Source: Corynebacterium meridianum
GTDB taxonomy: Bacteria > Actinomycetota > Actinomycetes > Mycobacteriales > Mycobacteriaceae
DNA: 64,000 nucleotides
Direction of reading: 5' to 3'
Assembly: GCF_016342265.1 (NCBI RefSeq)
Contig: NZ_JAEIOS010000013.1
Location: 124,001-188,000, forward strand
Shown: in pieces, positions 41,003-49,654 of the stretch
Layout of the letters: every line of letters starts with the position of its first letter
How positions within the stretch are numbered: position 1 is the stretch's first letter
The notes under the pieces: generated by a model
Seen by the model: only the letters and a program-made list of their open reading frames with translations
Database searches by the model: none
Told to the model about the DNA's origin: nothing
Position numbers and translations under genes: made by a program

Positions 41003-43429
41003 TCACATCCGGCGCTTCGTCCGCGCCGTCGCGGTCGCGCTCCACGGATCCTCCGGCCACGGGTGCTTCGGGTACCGGCCGCGCATGTCCGCGCGCACCC
41101 CGCTGTAGGGCCCGGACCAGAAGCTCGCCAGATCATCGGTCACCGCCAGCGGTCGTCCCGCCGGGGACAGCAGATGGAACAGCACCGGGACCCCGGTGAT
41201 CCGGGGGGATTCCGCCAGGCCGAAACACTCCTGCAGCTTGCAGGCCACGACTGGTTTCTCCCCCGAGTAGTCGACGGCGTGGCTGTGTCCGCTCGGAACG
41301 GTGAGCCGCCGGGGAACCAGCTCATCCAGCTGCGCCGCCTCGGGCCAGGGGAGCAGCCGGCGCAGCGCGGCGTGCATGTCGATCTTCCCCGGAGGGGTGC
41401 CCCGGGCGATGTGCTCCAGGTCGGGGGCCAGCCAGGCGTCCAGATTCGCCAGCAGGTCCTCCTCCGCCACCGACGGCCACGGATCGCCGACGTGGGTGTG
41501 CAGCCAGGCGAGCCGGTCGCGCAGGTCGGTCGCGGCCGCCGAGAAGGTGAACACCCCCAGGCCCTCGGTCCGCAGTCCTTCCGCGATCGCCTCCGAGGCG
41601 TGTCTCCTGTCGACGGAGGTCGGTGTGGAACTCAGCTCTATGGCTCCGGCCCGCCGCACCTTCCGGGCCCGGATCCGCCCGCCCTCGAGGGTCGCGGTCA
41701 CGGTCTCCGAGACGCCGACCACGGCCAGGGCGGTCTCCTCGTCCAGCCGGGCTGCCGCCCGGATCACCGCACCGGTCCGGCCCTCCCGCGCCGTGGTGCG
41801 GGTGACCTCGGCGACGGCCAGCCACTCCGCGTCATCCAGACCCGTACCGCCGGGGAGGGTCGCCCGGGTACCGCTGGCGAGCAGCCAGTCGCCACCCGTT
41901 CTCCGGGCCACCTGCTCCGGGTGCGCCAGGGCGGTGACCAGGCCCTCGGGATGTGTGGTCGGATAGCCCGTCCCGGGTTCCGCGCCGCGGGCCAGCCGCA
42001 TCAGGCGCGTGGTCTCCCGGCCGAGCCGGCCCCGTTCCGCGCGGGCCTGCGCCGTGATGTCACCCCGGGGCTGATCCGCCAGCAGCGCGACCGTACGTGC
42101 CGCCCGCTCACCGAGCAGCGGAACGGTGAGCAGCAGGGCCCGGGCCAGCCGGGGACCCGCGGGAATGCCCGCCAGCCTCCGCCCGAACGGGGTCGCCGAG
42201 CCGTCGTCGTCAACCGCACCCAGGCGCCGCAGCACGTCCTCTGCTCCCGTGATCGCGGCGGTGGGCGGAGCGTCGACGAGCGGTAGTCCCCCACCACGGG
42301 GCGTACCCCAGCTGGCCAGCTGGAGCGCGGCCTGCGTGAGGTCCGACGTCGCGATCTCCGGGGTGATGTGCGGCTGCATCGAGGAGTACACGCGGGGCTC
42401 GTAGCAGCGCAGCACCGTTCCCGGGCCCTCACGGCCGGCGCGCCCGGCCCGCTGGTCCGCCGATGATGCGGCGCATGTCGTGGTCACCAGGCCCGTCATG
42501 CCGCGTGACGCATCCCGCCGCGGTGCCCGGGCGAGCCCCGAATCGACGACGATGCGCACCCCGGGCACCGTGAGCGAGGACTCCGCGATCGACGTCGCCA
42601 CGACGATCCGTGGCCGATCCGAGGGCGTCAACGCAGCATCCTGCGCCGCCGAACTCAACTGTCCGTGCAGCGGCAGCACGGGCACGCGGGGTGCGAGATC
42701 ACTGACCGTGGCGACGACCCGGTCGACCTCCCGCGCGCCGGGCACGAACACCAGCGCCGAATGCCCGAGCTCCGCGACGGCGTCCACCGACACCCGGGCC
42801 ACATGGTCGAGGAAAGTCCACTCCACACCCCGCGCACCGAGGCGTGTGCCGCCGGGAACGTACCGGACGTCGAGCGGGTGTGTCACCGCCTCCGTGGACA
42901 CCACCGGGCCCCCGATCAGCCCGGCGAACGTGTCGGCGTCGATGGTCGCCGACATCGCGGTCAGCACCAGATCATCGCGCAGCTGGTGCAGCTCGGTGAG
43001 CATTCCCACCAGCAGATCGGTGTCCAGCTGCCGCTCGTGCACCTCATCGAGGGCCACCGCGTCCACACCGCGCAGCTCCGGATCCGCCAGCAGGCGGCGC
43101 AGCAGAACGCCCGGGGTGACGAACTGGACCCGGGAGCCGGCGTGATGCTCACCGCGCACCGTGAACCCGACCCGGTCACCAACCTCCGAGCCGTCCAGCT
43201 GGGCGAGTCGCCTCGCCGCGGCGCGCACGGCCACCCGCCTGGGTGCGGTCACCACCACCTTTCCGCCGGTGATGTTGGCCAGGGCCGGCGGTACGAGCGT
43301 GGTCTTGCCCGTACCGGGCGGGGCCTGTACGACGCAGGCGCCGGTCCCGGCCAGGGCGTCGCCGAGCGTGCCGACGGCCGTCGCCGCCGCGAGCCCGGCG
43401 CCGATGCGGGTCAGATCGAAGGGGGACAC
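41003..43429 (-). CDS. hrpB: ATP-dependent RNA helicase HrpB
   Basis: 808 residues, normal length. Walker A PPGTGKTT near residue 37, the DEVH box in VDAVALDEVHERQLD, SATID (motif III), SLTVPGVRIVVDSGLAR and the QRAGRAGR motif VI, then the HrpB-specific C-terminal domain (ECFGLAESPRITGVPVLFHLLSPAGRPLAVTDDL). DEAH-type helicase of unknown cellular role. The start is GTG 43429 with TACACT 6 nt upstream and no ribosome site: predicted leaderless. Divergent from alkB, 39 bp between start codons. Confidence 0.92.
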   Translation of the reverse strand: MSPFDLTRIGAGLAAATAVGTLGDALAGTGACVVQAPPGTGKTTLVPPALANITGGKVVVTAPRRVAVRAAARRLAQLDGSEVGDRVGFTVRGEHHAGSRVQFVTPGVLLRRLLADPELRGVDAVALDEVHERQLDTDLLVGMLTELHQLRDDLVLTAMSATIDADTFAGLIGGPVVSTEAVTHPLDVRYVPGGTRLGARGVEWTFLDHVARVSVDAVAELGHSALVFVPGAREVDRVVATVSDLAPRVPVLPLHGQLSSAAQDAALTPSDRPRIVVATSIAESSLTVPGVRIVVDSGLARAPRRDASRGMTGLVTTTCAASSADQRAGRAGREGPGTVLRCYEPRVYSSMQPHITPEIATSDLTQAALQLASWGTPRGGGLPLVDAPPTAAITGAEDVLRRLGAVDDDGSATPFGRRLAGIPAGPRLARALLLTVPLLGERAARTVALLADQPRGDITAQARAERGRLGRETTRLMRLARGAEPGTGYPTTHPEGLVTALAHPEQVARRTGGDWLLASGTRATLPGGTGLDDAEWLAVAEVTRTTAREGRTGAVIRAAARLDEETALAVVGVSETVTATLEGGRIRARKVRRAGAIELSSTPTSVDRRHASEAIAEGLRTEGLGVFTFSAAATDLRDRLAWLHTHVGDPWPSVAEEDLLANLDAWLAPDLEHIARGTPPGKIDMHAALRRLLPWPEAAQLDELVPRRLTVPSGHSHAVDYSGEKPVVACKLQECFGLAESPRITGVPVLFHLLSPAGRPLAVTDDLASFWSGPYSGVRADMRGRYPKHPWPEDPWSATATARTKRRM

Positions 43430-43435
43430 GGGGGA

Positions 43436-43462
43436 AGTGTATCCACCGGGCGCTGCTACGGT
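43436..43462. promoter_or_regulatory. Two back-to-back leaderless promoters (hrpB and alkB)
   Basis: TACACT (minus strand, 43436-43441) lies 6 nt before GTG of hrpB; TACGGT (plus strand, 43457-43462) lies 6 nt before ATG of alkB. With 39 bp between starts, each -35 region must fall across or beyond the other promoter. Confidence 0.5.
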
Positions 43463-43468
43463 GAGGTC

Positions 43469-44146
43469 ATGGCACAACTGTTCGAACCCGGTGCGTTGCC
43501 CCGCGAGCCCGCCCGCATCATCCCCGGGGTCGTCCACCTGCCGGCCTGGCTCGCCCCCGAGACGCAGTCCCGGCTGGTCATAGGCGCCCGCGCCCACGCC
43601 CGCGGGCCGGCCGCGATGCGTCGGCCCGTCCTGCGCAGCGGACAGATGAGTGTCTGGATGACCACCCTCGGGCTCTGGTTCCACACCGACCCGTACCGCT
43701 ACAGCTCCCGCACCCCGGACGGAACACCTGTGCCACCGGTCCCGGGCTTCCTCTCCGACCTCGCCCGCGGTGCGCTCGCCGACGCGGCCCGGCACGCTCC
43801 GGAGCTGGGCCCCTGGGTGGAGAACTACCGTGCCGACACCGCGCTCATCAACTACTACCCACCCGGTTCGAGGATGGGGATGCACCGGGACGACACCGAG
43901 CTGAGTGACGCACCCGTCGTGAGTTTCTCCATCGGGGATTCCGCGATCTTCCGCATCGCCACCGTCGCGGGACAGACGCGCCCCTGGCGGGACGTCCCCC
44001 TCGAGTCCGGCGACGTCCTCGTCTTCGGCGGGCCCGCGCGTCTGGCGTTCCACGGGGTGCCCCGCCTCATTGCGGACACCACCCCGGACGGCTGCGGACT
44101 CACCGAGGGGCGCATCAATATCACCGTCCGCCAGGTCACCGCCTGA
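43469..44146 (+). CDS. alkB: AlkB-type 2-oxoglutarate/Fe(II) DNA dealkylase
   Basis: 225 residues. Repairs 1-methyladenine and 3-methylcytosine by oxidative demethylation. The substrate-binding NYYPPGSRMGMHRDDTE carries the iron ligands H-x-D; the distal His lies in RLAFHGVPRL and the 2-oxoglutarate arginines in GRINITVRQV. Length matches E. coli AlkB. Leaderless promoter (TACGGT-gaggtc-ATG). The tag gene follows 93 bp later with its own promoter. Confidence 0.92.
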   Translation: MAQLFEPGALPREPARIIPGVVHLPAWLAPETQSRLVIGARAHARGPAAMRRPVLRSGQMSVWMTTLGLWFHTDPYRYSSRTPDGTPVPPVPGFLSDLARGALADAARHAPELGPWVENYRADTALINYYPPGSRMGMHRDDTELSDAPVVSFSIGDSAIFRIATVAGQTRPWRDVPLESGDVLVFGGPARLAFHGVPRLIADTTPDGCGLTEGRINITVRQVTA

Positions 44147-44239
44147 TACCGCTGTGGGGTGCCGGGGAATCCGCCCGTCTTTCCGCAGGGTGGCCACCGG
44201 GTGACCGGTACGAGCGAAACCCTGACCTAGGGTGAAGCC

Positions 44240-44842
44240 ATGAATGACACCGACGATCCCGCCGCCCGGGGTCTGGTCCGCGGGGCGGACGGCAGACTCC
44301 GGCCGCACTGGGCCTGCTCCTCGGAACTCCTGCGCGACTACTACGACCACGAGTGGGGCCGGCCCGTCACCGATGAACGGGGACTGTTCGAACGCATCTG
44401 CCTCGAGGGGTTCCAGGCGGGGCTGTCGTGGGAGACCATCCTGCGTAAGCGTCCCGCATTCCGGGAGGCCTTCGCGGGATTCGACCCCGAGGTGCTCGCA
44501 GACTGGGGCGACGCGGACGCCGACAGGCTGCTTGCCGGCTCCGGGATCATCCGGAACCGTGCGAAGATCCGCGCCGTATTCGCCAACGCCCGCGCCACGC
44601 TCGCCCTCCGGGAGAGCGGTGGGCTGCCCCGGCTGGTGCTGTCCTTCACCCCGGCGGCGTGGACCCCGCCTGACTCGGCCGCCGAACAGCCCACCACCAG
44701 CCCGGAGTCGATCACTCTCGCAAAGGCGTTGAAGAAGGTGGGATTCTCCTTCGTCGGACCCACCACCTGCTTCGCCCTCATGGAGGCCGTCGGAATGGTG
44801 GACAACCGGATCCGGGGCGCATCCGGCCTGATCGACCCGTAG
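44240..44842 (+). CDS. tag: DNA-3-methyladenine glycosylase I
   Basis: 200 residues. Constitutive-type glycosylase for 3-methyladenine. Motifs: RPHWACSSELLRDYYDHEWGRPV (zinc Cys and conserved YHDxEWG equivalent), LEGFQAGLSWETILRKRPAFREAF, and KKVGFSFVGPTTCFALMEAVGMVDNRI. The Cys/His zinc-snap ligands at the C-terminus are not evident: the usual HxxxCxxH tail reads VDNRIRGASG. TAGGGT-gaagcc-ATG marks a leaderless start. A weak hairpin (CCACC/GGTGG) follows the stop. Confidence 0.9.
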   Translation: MNDTDDPAARGLVRGADGRLRPHWACSSELLRDYYDHEWGRPVTDERGLFERICLEGFQAGLSWETILRKRPAFREAFAGFDPEVLADWGDADADRLLAGSGIIRNRAKIRAVFANARATLALRESGGLPRLVLSFTPAAWTPPDSAAEQPTTSPESITLAKALKKVGFSFVGPTTCFALMEAVGMVDNRIRGASGLIDP

Positions 44843-44938
44843 CCGAACCCACCGAAATGGTGGAACCGGGCCACCCCCGTTCCGGTGGAGTGGACGGCCC
44901 CGGTCTCACCGGTGCAGGGATGCTGGCAGAATGAAACC

Positions 44939-45658
44939 ATGAACGCAATGAAGAACTCAGGTCGGGTCGCGGTCGTCACCGGGGCGTCCGCAGGCATCGG
45001 GCAAGCGTGCGTCGAGGCGCTGGTCGGGGACGGGTGGACCGTCATCGCCGGTGCCCGGCGAATGGAGAAGCTCGAGGCCCTCGCCGAGCGCACCGGGTGC
45101 ATCGCCCGCCACCTGGATGTCACCGATGACGCGAGTGTCCGGGAATTCACCGCCGACATCGATCGCTGTGACCTGCTGGTCAACAACGCCGGTGGAGCAC
45201 TGGGACTCGACCCCGTCTCCGAGACCGAGATCCAGGACTGGACCTGGATGTACGAGGTCAACGTGCTCGGTACCCTGCGCGTCACCAAGGCCCTCCTCGA
45301 GCGGCTCACCCGGTCGCACGGCCAGGTCATCAACATCGGTTCCGTCGCCGCCCGGGTCCCCTACGCCGGCGGCAGCGGATACAACGCCGCGAAGCACGGC
45401 GTCGCCGCACTCACGCGGGTGCTGCGCATAGAGACCGCCGACACCCCGCTGCGCGTCAGCGAGATCGACCCCGGCCGCGTCGAGACGGACTTCTCCCTCA
45501 ACCGCTTCAAGGGCGACGCCGAGCGCGCCGCCACCGTCTACGACGGGAAGATCAACCTCACCGCGGCGGACATCGCGGAGGCCGTCCGCTGGGTCGCATC
45601 CATGCCGGCGCACGTCAACGTCGACACCATGCTCATCATGCCCACCGATCAGGTGTAG
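44939..45658 (+). CDS. Short-chain dehydrogenase (YdfG-like, 3-hydroxy acid dehydrogenase type)
   Basis: 239 residues. AVVTGASAGIGQACVEALVGDG (residues 9-30), LLVNNAGGALGLDP, NIGSVAARVPYAGGSGYNAAKHGV with Ser-Tyr-Lys, and EIDPGRVETDFSLNRFKGDAERAATVYDG, the C-terminal segment characteristic of YdfG/serine dehydrogenase-type SDRs. Likely oxidises 3-hydroxy acids such as L-allo-threonine with NADP+. CAGAAT-gaaacc-ATG gives a leaderless-like start. Confidence 0.88.
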   Translation: MNAMKNSGRVAVVTGASAGIGQACVEALVGDGWTVIAGARRMEKLEALAERTGCIARHLDVTDDASVREFTADIDRCDLLVNNAGGALGLDPVSETEIQDWTWMYEVNVLGTLRVTKALLERLTRSHGQVINIGSVAARVPYAGGSGYNAAKHGVAALTRVLRIETADTPLRVSEIDPGRVETDFSLNRFKGDAERAATVYDGKINLTAADIAEAVRWVASMPAHVNVDTMLIMPTDQV

Positions 45659-45704
45659 CCACGGGCACTGAAGGTGGCGTCCACCGGACGGTACTCTCAG
45701 GCGC

Positions 45705-46364
45705 ATGACTTTCGCCGCCCTCACCACCCTGCTCGTCGTCTGGATCGCGGCGATCGCCAGCCCGGGCCCGGACACCCTCCAGATCATCCGGCTGGGCGCC
45801 CGGAGCAGGGCCGACGGCGTGTGGTGCGCACTCGGTATCTGCGCCGGCAACACCCTGTGGATCGTCGCCAGCCTCATTGGTCTGTCCGCGCTGATGACCA
45901 CCCACCCGGGTCTCTTGCACATCCTGCAGATCATCGGCGGCAGCTACCTCGCGTGGATCGCGTTCAGGTCGATCAGGGCCGGGATCCACGGTAGACGCGA
46001 ACGCTCCCGGTCCCCCGTGGGATCGGCGCCGACGGACACCGGAGCCGACGCCCGCCCCGTCGCGTCCTTCCGGACCGGGCTGGCCACGAATCTGTCGAAC
46101 CCCAAGGCCGTCCTCTTCTTCGCCGCCATCTTCGCGCAGTTCGTCGACCCGGACGGCGGGTTCGTCGCGGGTGCGACGATACTGGCACTGCTCACCGTGA
46201 CCGGTGTCGCCTGGTTCGTCGGCTTCGCTCTGGCCGTGCGGACGCTCGCCGTGCGTATCGTCCGCAACGGTCCCCTGATTGAGCTGGTCAGCGGCCTCAT
46301 CTTCGCACTGATCGCCGCCTGGATGATCCTCGAGGGCCTCCGCGGGGTCGTCGGGCAGGGATAG
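45705..46364 (+). CDS. LysE-family amino-acid exporter
   Basis: 219 residues, five to six membrane helices. N-terminal WIAAIASPGPDTLQIIRLGARSRADGVWCALGICAGNTLW contains the PGP motif; the central cytoplasmic loop (about 95-125) is basic; SFRTGLATNLSNPKAVLFFAAIFAQFVDP is the second conserved block. Exports an amino acid or derivative. Leaderless promoter TACTCT-caggcgc-ATG. Confidence 0.88.
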   Translation: MTFAALTTLLVVWIAAIASPGPDTLQIIRLGARSRADGVWCALGICAGNTLWIVASLIGLSALMTTHPGLLHILQIIGGSYLAWIAFRSIRAGIHGRRERSRSPVGSAPTDTGADARPVASFRTGLATNLSNPKAVLFFAAIFAQFVDPDGGFVAGATILALLTVTGVAWFVGFALAVRTLAVRIVRNGPLIELVSGLIFALIAAWMILEGLRGVVGQG

Positions 46365-46404
46365 ACTCGCAAAAACACAGTTGTCCGTCCGGGGGGCCCG
46401 CACC

Positions 46405-46685
46405 ATGATCATCACCACCACAGATTCGGTCGCAGGACGAGAAATCCACGAGTATCTCGGTGTGGTCACCGGTACCGGCTACGCCTACACGCTGCGCAGC
46501 AGTGAGGACAAGAAGGCCGCTGCCGCCCTGAAAGCCCGGGGCCAGGCGCTCGACATGCCCCGGGAGGAGGCCGCCGGGCTGCGCGCCGATGCGATCATCG
46601 GTCTCCGGGGGTCTCCCACCCCTACACCGGTGCCATCGGGAACTTCGCGATCATGCTCACCGGGACCGCCGTCCGGCTCGTCTGA
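46405..46685 (+). pseudogene. YbjQ-family (DUF74) protein with a frameshift in a G5 run
   Basis: The frame from ATG 46405 encodes MIITTTDSVAGREIHEYLGVVTGTGYAY...GLRADAIIGLR and then loses homology. After the run of five G at 46607-46611, the next frame reads GVSHPYTGAIGNFAIMLTGTAVRLV and stops at TGA 46683-46685, exactly the YbjQ C-terminus seen in the intact copy at 46764 (GVSIEYAVLGQGNMLLVAATGTAVRF). One more G (or two fewer) restores the full protein of about 93 residues. Real mutation, contingency tract or sequencing error cannot be separated here. Confidence 0.82.
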
Positions 46686-46763
46686 GCCTGTCGGCGTCTG
46701 CGCTGCTCCACCGGTGCCCTTACACTCGGCCGTGAAGCGCACAACCAACGAGGAGCACACACC

Positions 46764-47081
46764 ATGATCGTTTCCACCACCCCGACCGTCGACGGCCGAG
46801 AGATCAGCGAGTACATCCGCGTCGTCGCGGGCGAGACCATCGTCGGCATCAACGCCCTGAAGGACTTCGCCGCCGGATTCCGGAACATCGTCGGCGGCCG
46901 TAGCCAGGGGTACGAGCAGGAGGCGGCCACCGCCCGGGAACAGGCCCTCGGTGAGATGGTGCAGCGCGCCACGGCACTCGGCGCGGACGGCGTCGTCGGC
47001 GTCAGCATCGAGTACGCCGTCCTCGGGCAGGGCAACATGCTGCTCGTCGCCGCCACCGGCACCGCCGTCCGCTTCCGCTGA
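46764..47081 (+). CDS. YbjQ-family (DUF74) protein, intact copy
   Basis: 105 residues. MIVSTTPTVDGREISEYIRVVAGETIVGINALKDFAAGFRNIVGGRSQGYEQEAATAREQALGEMVQRATALGADGVVGVSIEY matches the YbjQ/UPF0145 family, which assembles into pentamers and has been suggested to bind heavy metals; the function is unproven. GAGGAG lies about 8 nt before the ATG. It is a tandem duplicate of the frameshifted gene upstream. Confidence 0.87.
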   Translation: MIVSTTPTVDGREISEYIRVVAGETIVGINALKDFAAGFRNIVGGRSQGYEQEAATAREQALGEMVQRATALGADGVVGVSIEYAVLGQGNMLLVAATGTAVRFR

Positions 47082-47149
47082 CCGGAGCCGCACGGTCTCC
47101 CGCCCCGGCGGTGTCGGGGCACCACTGGACCGCCCGTACACTGGACCGC

Positions 47150-47446
47150 ATGGAAGCAGTCGACGTCGCGATCCGGGACGACACAATCAAACTCGGGCAG
47201 TTCATCAAGCTCGCCAACCTCGTGGACACCGGCGGTGCCGCCAAGGAGGCGATCGCCGCCGGTGAGGTCACGGTCAACGGCGAGGCCGACACCCGCCGTG
47301 GGCGCACCCTGCGCGTCGGCGACGTCGTCACCGTCGGTGGGGCGTCGGCGCGTGTCGCCGCCTCCGGCAGCGACGATGACGACGATTTCTTCGACGAGGC
47401 CACCGCGAACGATGACTTCGACCCCGAAAAGTGGAGGAACATGTAA
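47150..47446 (+). CDS. S4-domain RNA-binding protein (RlbA/YbcJ-like)
   Basis: 98 residues. IKLGQFIKLANLVDTGGAAKEAIAAGEVTVNGEADTRRGRTLRVGDVVTVGG is a stand-alone S4 RNA-binding fold, followed by an acidic tail (DDDDDFFDEATANDDFDPEKW). Probably binds structured RNA or the ribosome. TACACT-ggaccgc-ATG indicates a leaderless mRNA; the VOC gene starts on its stop codon (TAATG). Confidence 0.86.
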   Translation: MEAVDVAIRDDTIKLGQFIKLANLVDTGGAAKEAIAAGEVTVNGEADTRRGRTLRVGDVVTVGGASARVAASGSDDDDDFFDEATANDDFDPEKWRNM

Positions 47447-48267
47447 TGCCTGCGTTCATGGCACAGGACGGTATGCCGTTCTGGATCGACCTCACGACCT
47501 CCGAGATGCGGAAAACCGCGCACTTCTACTCCGAGATCCTCGGCTGGGACGTCGAGGAGGCCGCCCCCGGTTACCGGCTCGCCCGGGCCCAGGGGCTGCC
47601 CGTCGCCGGCTTCATCGAGCAGCCGGAGGACGCCACGCAGCCTGACACGTGGATCACGTACTTCCTCACCGGCGACATCGACGCCACCGTCGCCCGCACC
47701 CGGGAACTCGGCGGCACCGTCCTCACCGAACCGTTCGACGTCCACCTCGGCCAGGTCGCGATTCTCGTCGACTCCGCGGGTGCCATGTTCGGTGCGATCG
47801 AGCCCTCCGGCGAGGAACGCTTCGTGTCCGGAGGTGAACCCGGTACCGCCGTCTGGCATGAACTCACCGCAACTGGTGACTACGATCGCGCCGTCGACTT
47901 CTACACCGAACTGTTCGGCTGGACCGTCCGTCGGCTCGACGAGGACGGCGCCCGCTACACCCTCATCGGCGTCGACGGTTCCCCGTTCGCCGGCATCTGG
48001 GACGCGGAGGGCAGGTTCCCGCCGCAGATCCCCGGCTTCTGGCAGACGTACCTCGGCGTCAGGGACATCGCCGCGACGGCGGAGAAGGTGACCGAGCTCG
48101 GCGGAGAGATCATCCGCGGACCCTTCGAGGCCGAGTTCGGCACCATGCTGATCATCGCCGATTCCACGGGCGCGACGCTCACCCTGTGCGAGGCCGACGA
48201 GCCCGCGGAGGAGGGCAATGAGGCGGACCCGCTGGAGGGCATCGACCTCAGCCAGTTCGGCGGCTGA
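47446..48267 (+). CDS. Two-domain VOC (glyoxalase/bleomycin-resistance fold) protein
   Basis: 273 residues with two vicinal-oxygen-chelate domains (about 8-130 and 140-255). The duplicated pattern F-Y-x-E-x-L-G-W (HFYSEILGWDVEE, DFYTELFGWTVRR) and the closing LVDSAGAMFGAIEPSG and IADSTGATLTLCEADE are clear. Family members include antibiotic-binding proteins, glyoxalases and dioxygenases; no substrate is implied. GTGGAGGAAC precedes the ATG and overlaps the S4 gene end. Confidence 0.87.
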   Translation: MPAFMAQDGMPFWIDLTTSEMRKTAHFYSEILGWDVEEAAPGYRLARAQGLPVAGFIEQPEDATQPDTWITYFLTGDIDATVARTRELGGTVLTEPFDVHLGQVAILVDSAGAMFGAIEPSGEERFVSGGEPGTAVWHELTATGDYDRAVDFYTELFGWTVRRLDEDGARYTLIGVDGSPFAGIWDAEGRFPPQIPGFWQTYLGVRDIAATAEKVTELGGEIIRGPFEAEFGTMLIIADSTGATLTLCEADEPAEEGNEADPLEGIDLSQFGG

Positions 48268-48281
48268 CCGACACTCCCGTT

Positions 48282-48313
48282 GACCCGGGTGGCCACTTCG
48301 GGCCGCCCGGGTC
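48282..48313 (+). terminator. Hairpin terminator after the S4-VOC operon
   Basis: GACCCGGGTGGCC pairs with GGCCGCCCGGGTC (13 bp, one wobble) around a 6-nt loop, followed by TTTCG. It starts 14 bp after the VOC stop. Confidence 0.75.
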
Positions 48314-48320
48314 TTTCGCT

Positions 48321-48560
48321 GTCCGGTGTTCTCGTCACCGCGTGCTAGCACGTACCGGCGAGACGTGTTTCCGCAGGACGGCATTTGCTACCGGGTGGGT
48401 TGGCACGTGTTGACGACGCTTCGGACGGGGCTCGGCCGGTGTCGTGGGGCGGGGTGTCCGGTGTTCTCGTTACCGCGTGCTGACACGTACCGGCGAGACG
48501 TGTTTCCGCAGGACGCTGTTTGCAACCAGGTGCGTTGGCACGTGTTGGTGACGCCCCTCA
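48321..48560. repeat. Repeat cluster C: two 135-bp tandem units of the palindromic repeat family
   Basis: Unit 1 starts at 48321 and unit 2 at 48456, each beginning GTCCGGTGTTCTCGT. Each contains a forward element (CCGCGTGCTAGCACGTACCG in unit 1, CTGACACG in place of CTAGCACG in unit 2, then GCGAG), the conserved GACGTGTTTCCGCAGGACG, and an inverted element GTTGGCACGTGTTGACGACG or its variant. The two units are about 85-90% identical in their first 100 bp. Confidence 0.85.
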
Positions 48561-48726
48561 GGTCAGCCGTGGAGAAGATGTCGGGTCCGAAGACAAAAGT
48601 GTCCGGGAACCGGCGACCCGCCTTCGGTGCCTGGTGTCCCGGCGTGCCGAGGCGGACGGCCGCCCGTACCGTGGATGTGCCTGCCGGGACCTGGACGCTT
48701 GTCGACCGCTCCCGCGTGGCCCCTTT

Positions 48727-49620
48727 CTATCCCCGCAGGAAGGCCGCGGCGTCCTTCGCCATCTTCCGCGCGACGGTGGGCGTGACGATGCTGTGTTGTG
48801 CCGTATAGGTCAGTACCTCGGCGACGTGTTCCGCCCACCGGAAGCGCGGCACGGTGGTGTCCTGCTCACCGACCTGGATCAGGGTGCGCGGCCAGGTTGC
48901 GGGATCGGGTATCTCGGCGTCGCCGCGCACGACGTCGGGCAGTCCCCCGAGGTGCAGGCTGGGGCGGGTGAGCAGCAGCTTGTCGATGTCGCCCGCCACG
49001 AGCGCGGCCAGCGCAGCACCGGAGGATTCGCCCCAGGCGGCGACATGGCGTGCACCCTGCTGACGGGCGTGGGCGATGGCGGCGCGCGTCACCGCGCGCA
49101 TCGCGGTGACCGGGTGCTCGGGTGCGAGGGGATAGTCGACGTCGATGATGGTCGTACCGGACAGCTCCGCCACGGCGGCGACGCCGGGCCGCCAGGCGTT
49201 GTCGAGACAGCTTCCGGCGCCGCGCCACCACCCGCCGCCGTGGAGGCTGACCGCCCAGTCACCCGTCGGTTCGGAGGGGGTGAACACCACACCGAGCCCG
49301 GGGAGATCGTCGGCGGTGATCCCACCGAGGTAGGCGACGCCGGGCATGCGGTGGCCGGCGGCGGTGCCGAGCATGAGCATGGCCGCGTGGGTGAGCCGGT
49401 CGGGCAGGCGCGCGGCCCAGTCGTCGCAGGTGACCCGGTCGCCGGTGCCGCCGGCCCAGGGTGGGGTGAGGTCGGGTGCGGGGTGGTGCTGGTTGAGGTA
49501 CCAGGCGAGTTGTCCGAGCTGCCCCTCCTCGTCGAGGCTGCCTTCGGTGCCGCCGACGACGAAGTCACGTCCGGTGGCGTCGTCGTGGATGACCTGGGGT
49601 TCGTCGGGTGTCTCGCTCAT
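48727..49620 (-). CDS. Alpha/beta-hydrolase fold esterase (HSL-like)
   Basis: 297 residues. Oxyanion motif HGGGWWRGAG, nucleophile Ser in AAWGESSGAALAAL (GESSG), YPLAPEHPVTAM typical of the hormone-sensitive-lipase group, and the acid/His in QVGEQDTTVPRFRWAEHVAE with His in QHSIVT. Probably hydrolyses short acyl esters. TAGCAT-ggtcacc-ATG gives a leaderless start on the minus strand, only 34 bp from the divergent ogt start. Confidence 0.83.
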   Translation of the reverse strand: MSETPDEPQVIHDDATGRDFVVGGTEGSLDEEGQLGQLAWYLNQHHPAPDLTPPWAGGTGDRVTCDDWAARLPDRLTHAAMLMLGTAAGHRMPGVAYLGGITADDLPGLGVVFTPSEPTGDWAVSLHGGGWWRGAGSCLDNAWRPGVAAVAELSGTTIIDVDYPLAPEHPVTAMRAVTRAAIAHARQQGARHVAAWGESSGAALAALVAGDIDKLLLTRPSLHLGGLPDVVRGDAEIPDPATWPRTLIQVGEQDTTVPRFRWAEHVAEVLTYTAQHSIVTPTVARKMAKDAAAFLRG

Positions 49621-49627
49621 GGTGACC

Positions 49628-49647
49628 ATGCTACCGGCGGGTAGTGT
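49628..49647. promoter_or_regulatory. Overlapping divergent leaderless promoters (esterase and ogt)
   Basis: The minus-strand -10 TAGCAT (49628-49633) and the plus-strand -10 TAGTGT (49642-49647) are 8 bp apart. Each lies 7 nt before its start codon, so the -35 of each must lie in the other gene's coding sequence. Confidence 0.5.
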
Positions 49648-49654
49648 CGGTCCC

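Larger units (their letters stand above)
48268..48726. other. Intergenic region holding a terminator and repeat cluster C
   Basis: 459 bp with no gene. It contains a strong hairpin terminator next to the VOC stop and then the two 135-bp tandem units of cluster C. The remaining part (48560-48726) shows nothing. Confidence 0.6.

Noticed and set aside
43430..44350. 921-bp extension of HrpB upstream on the minus strand
   Set aside because: It is antisense to alkB and tag, both clear genes; the helicase begins at GTG 43429 with a leaderless promoter.
48326..48808. Open frame with internally repeated peptide
   Set aside because: The repeat comes from the 135-bp DNA duplication; the frame runs into the antisense of the esterase gene and lacks a ribosome site.
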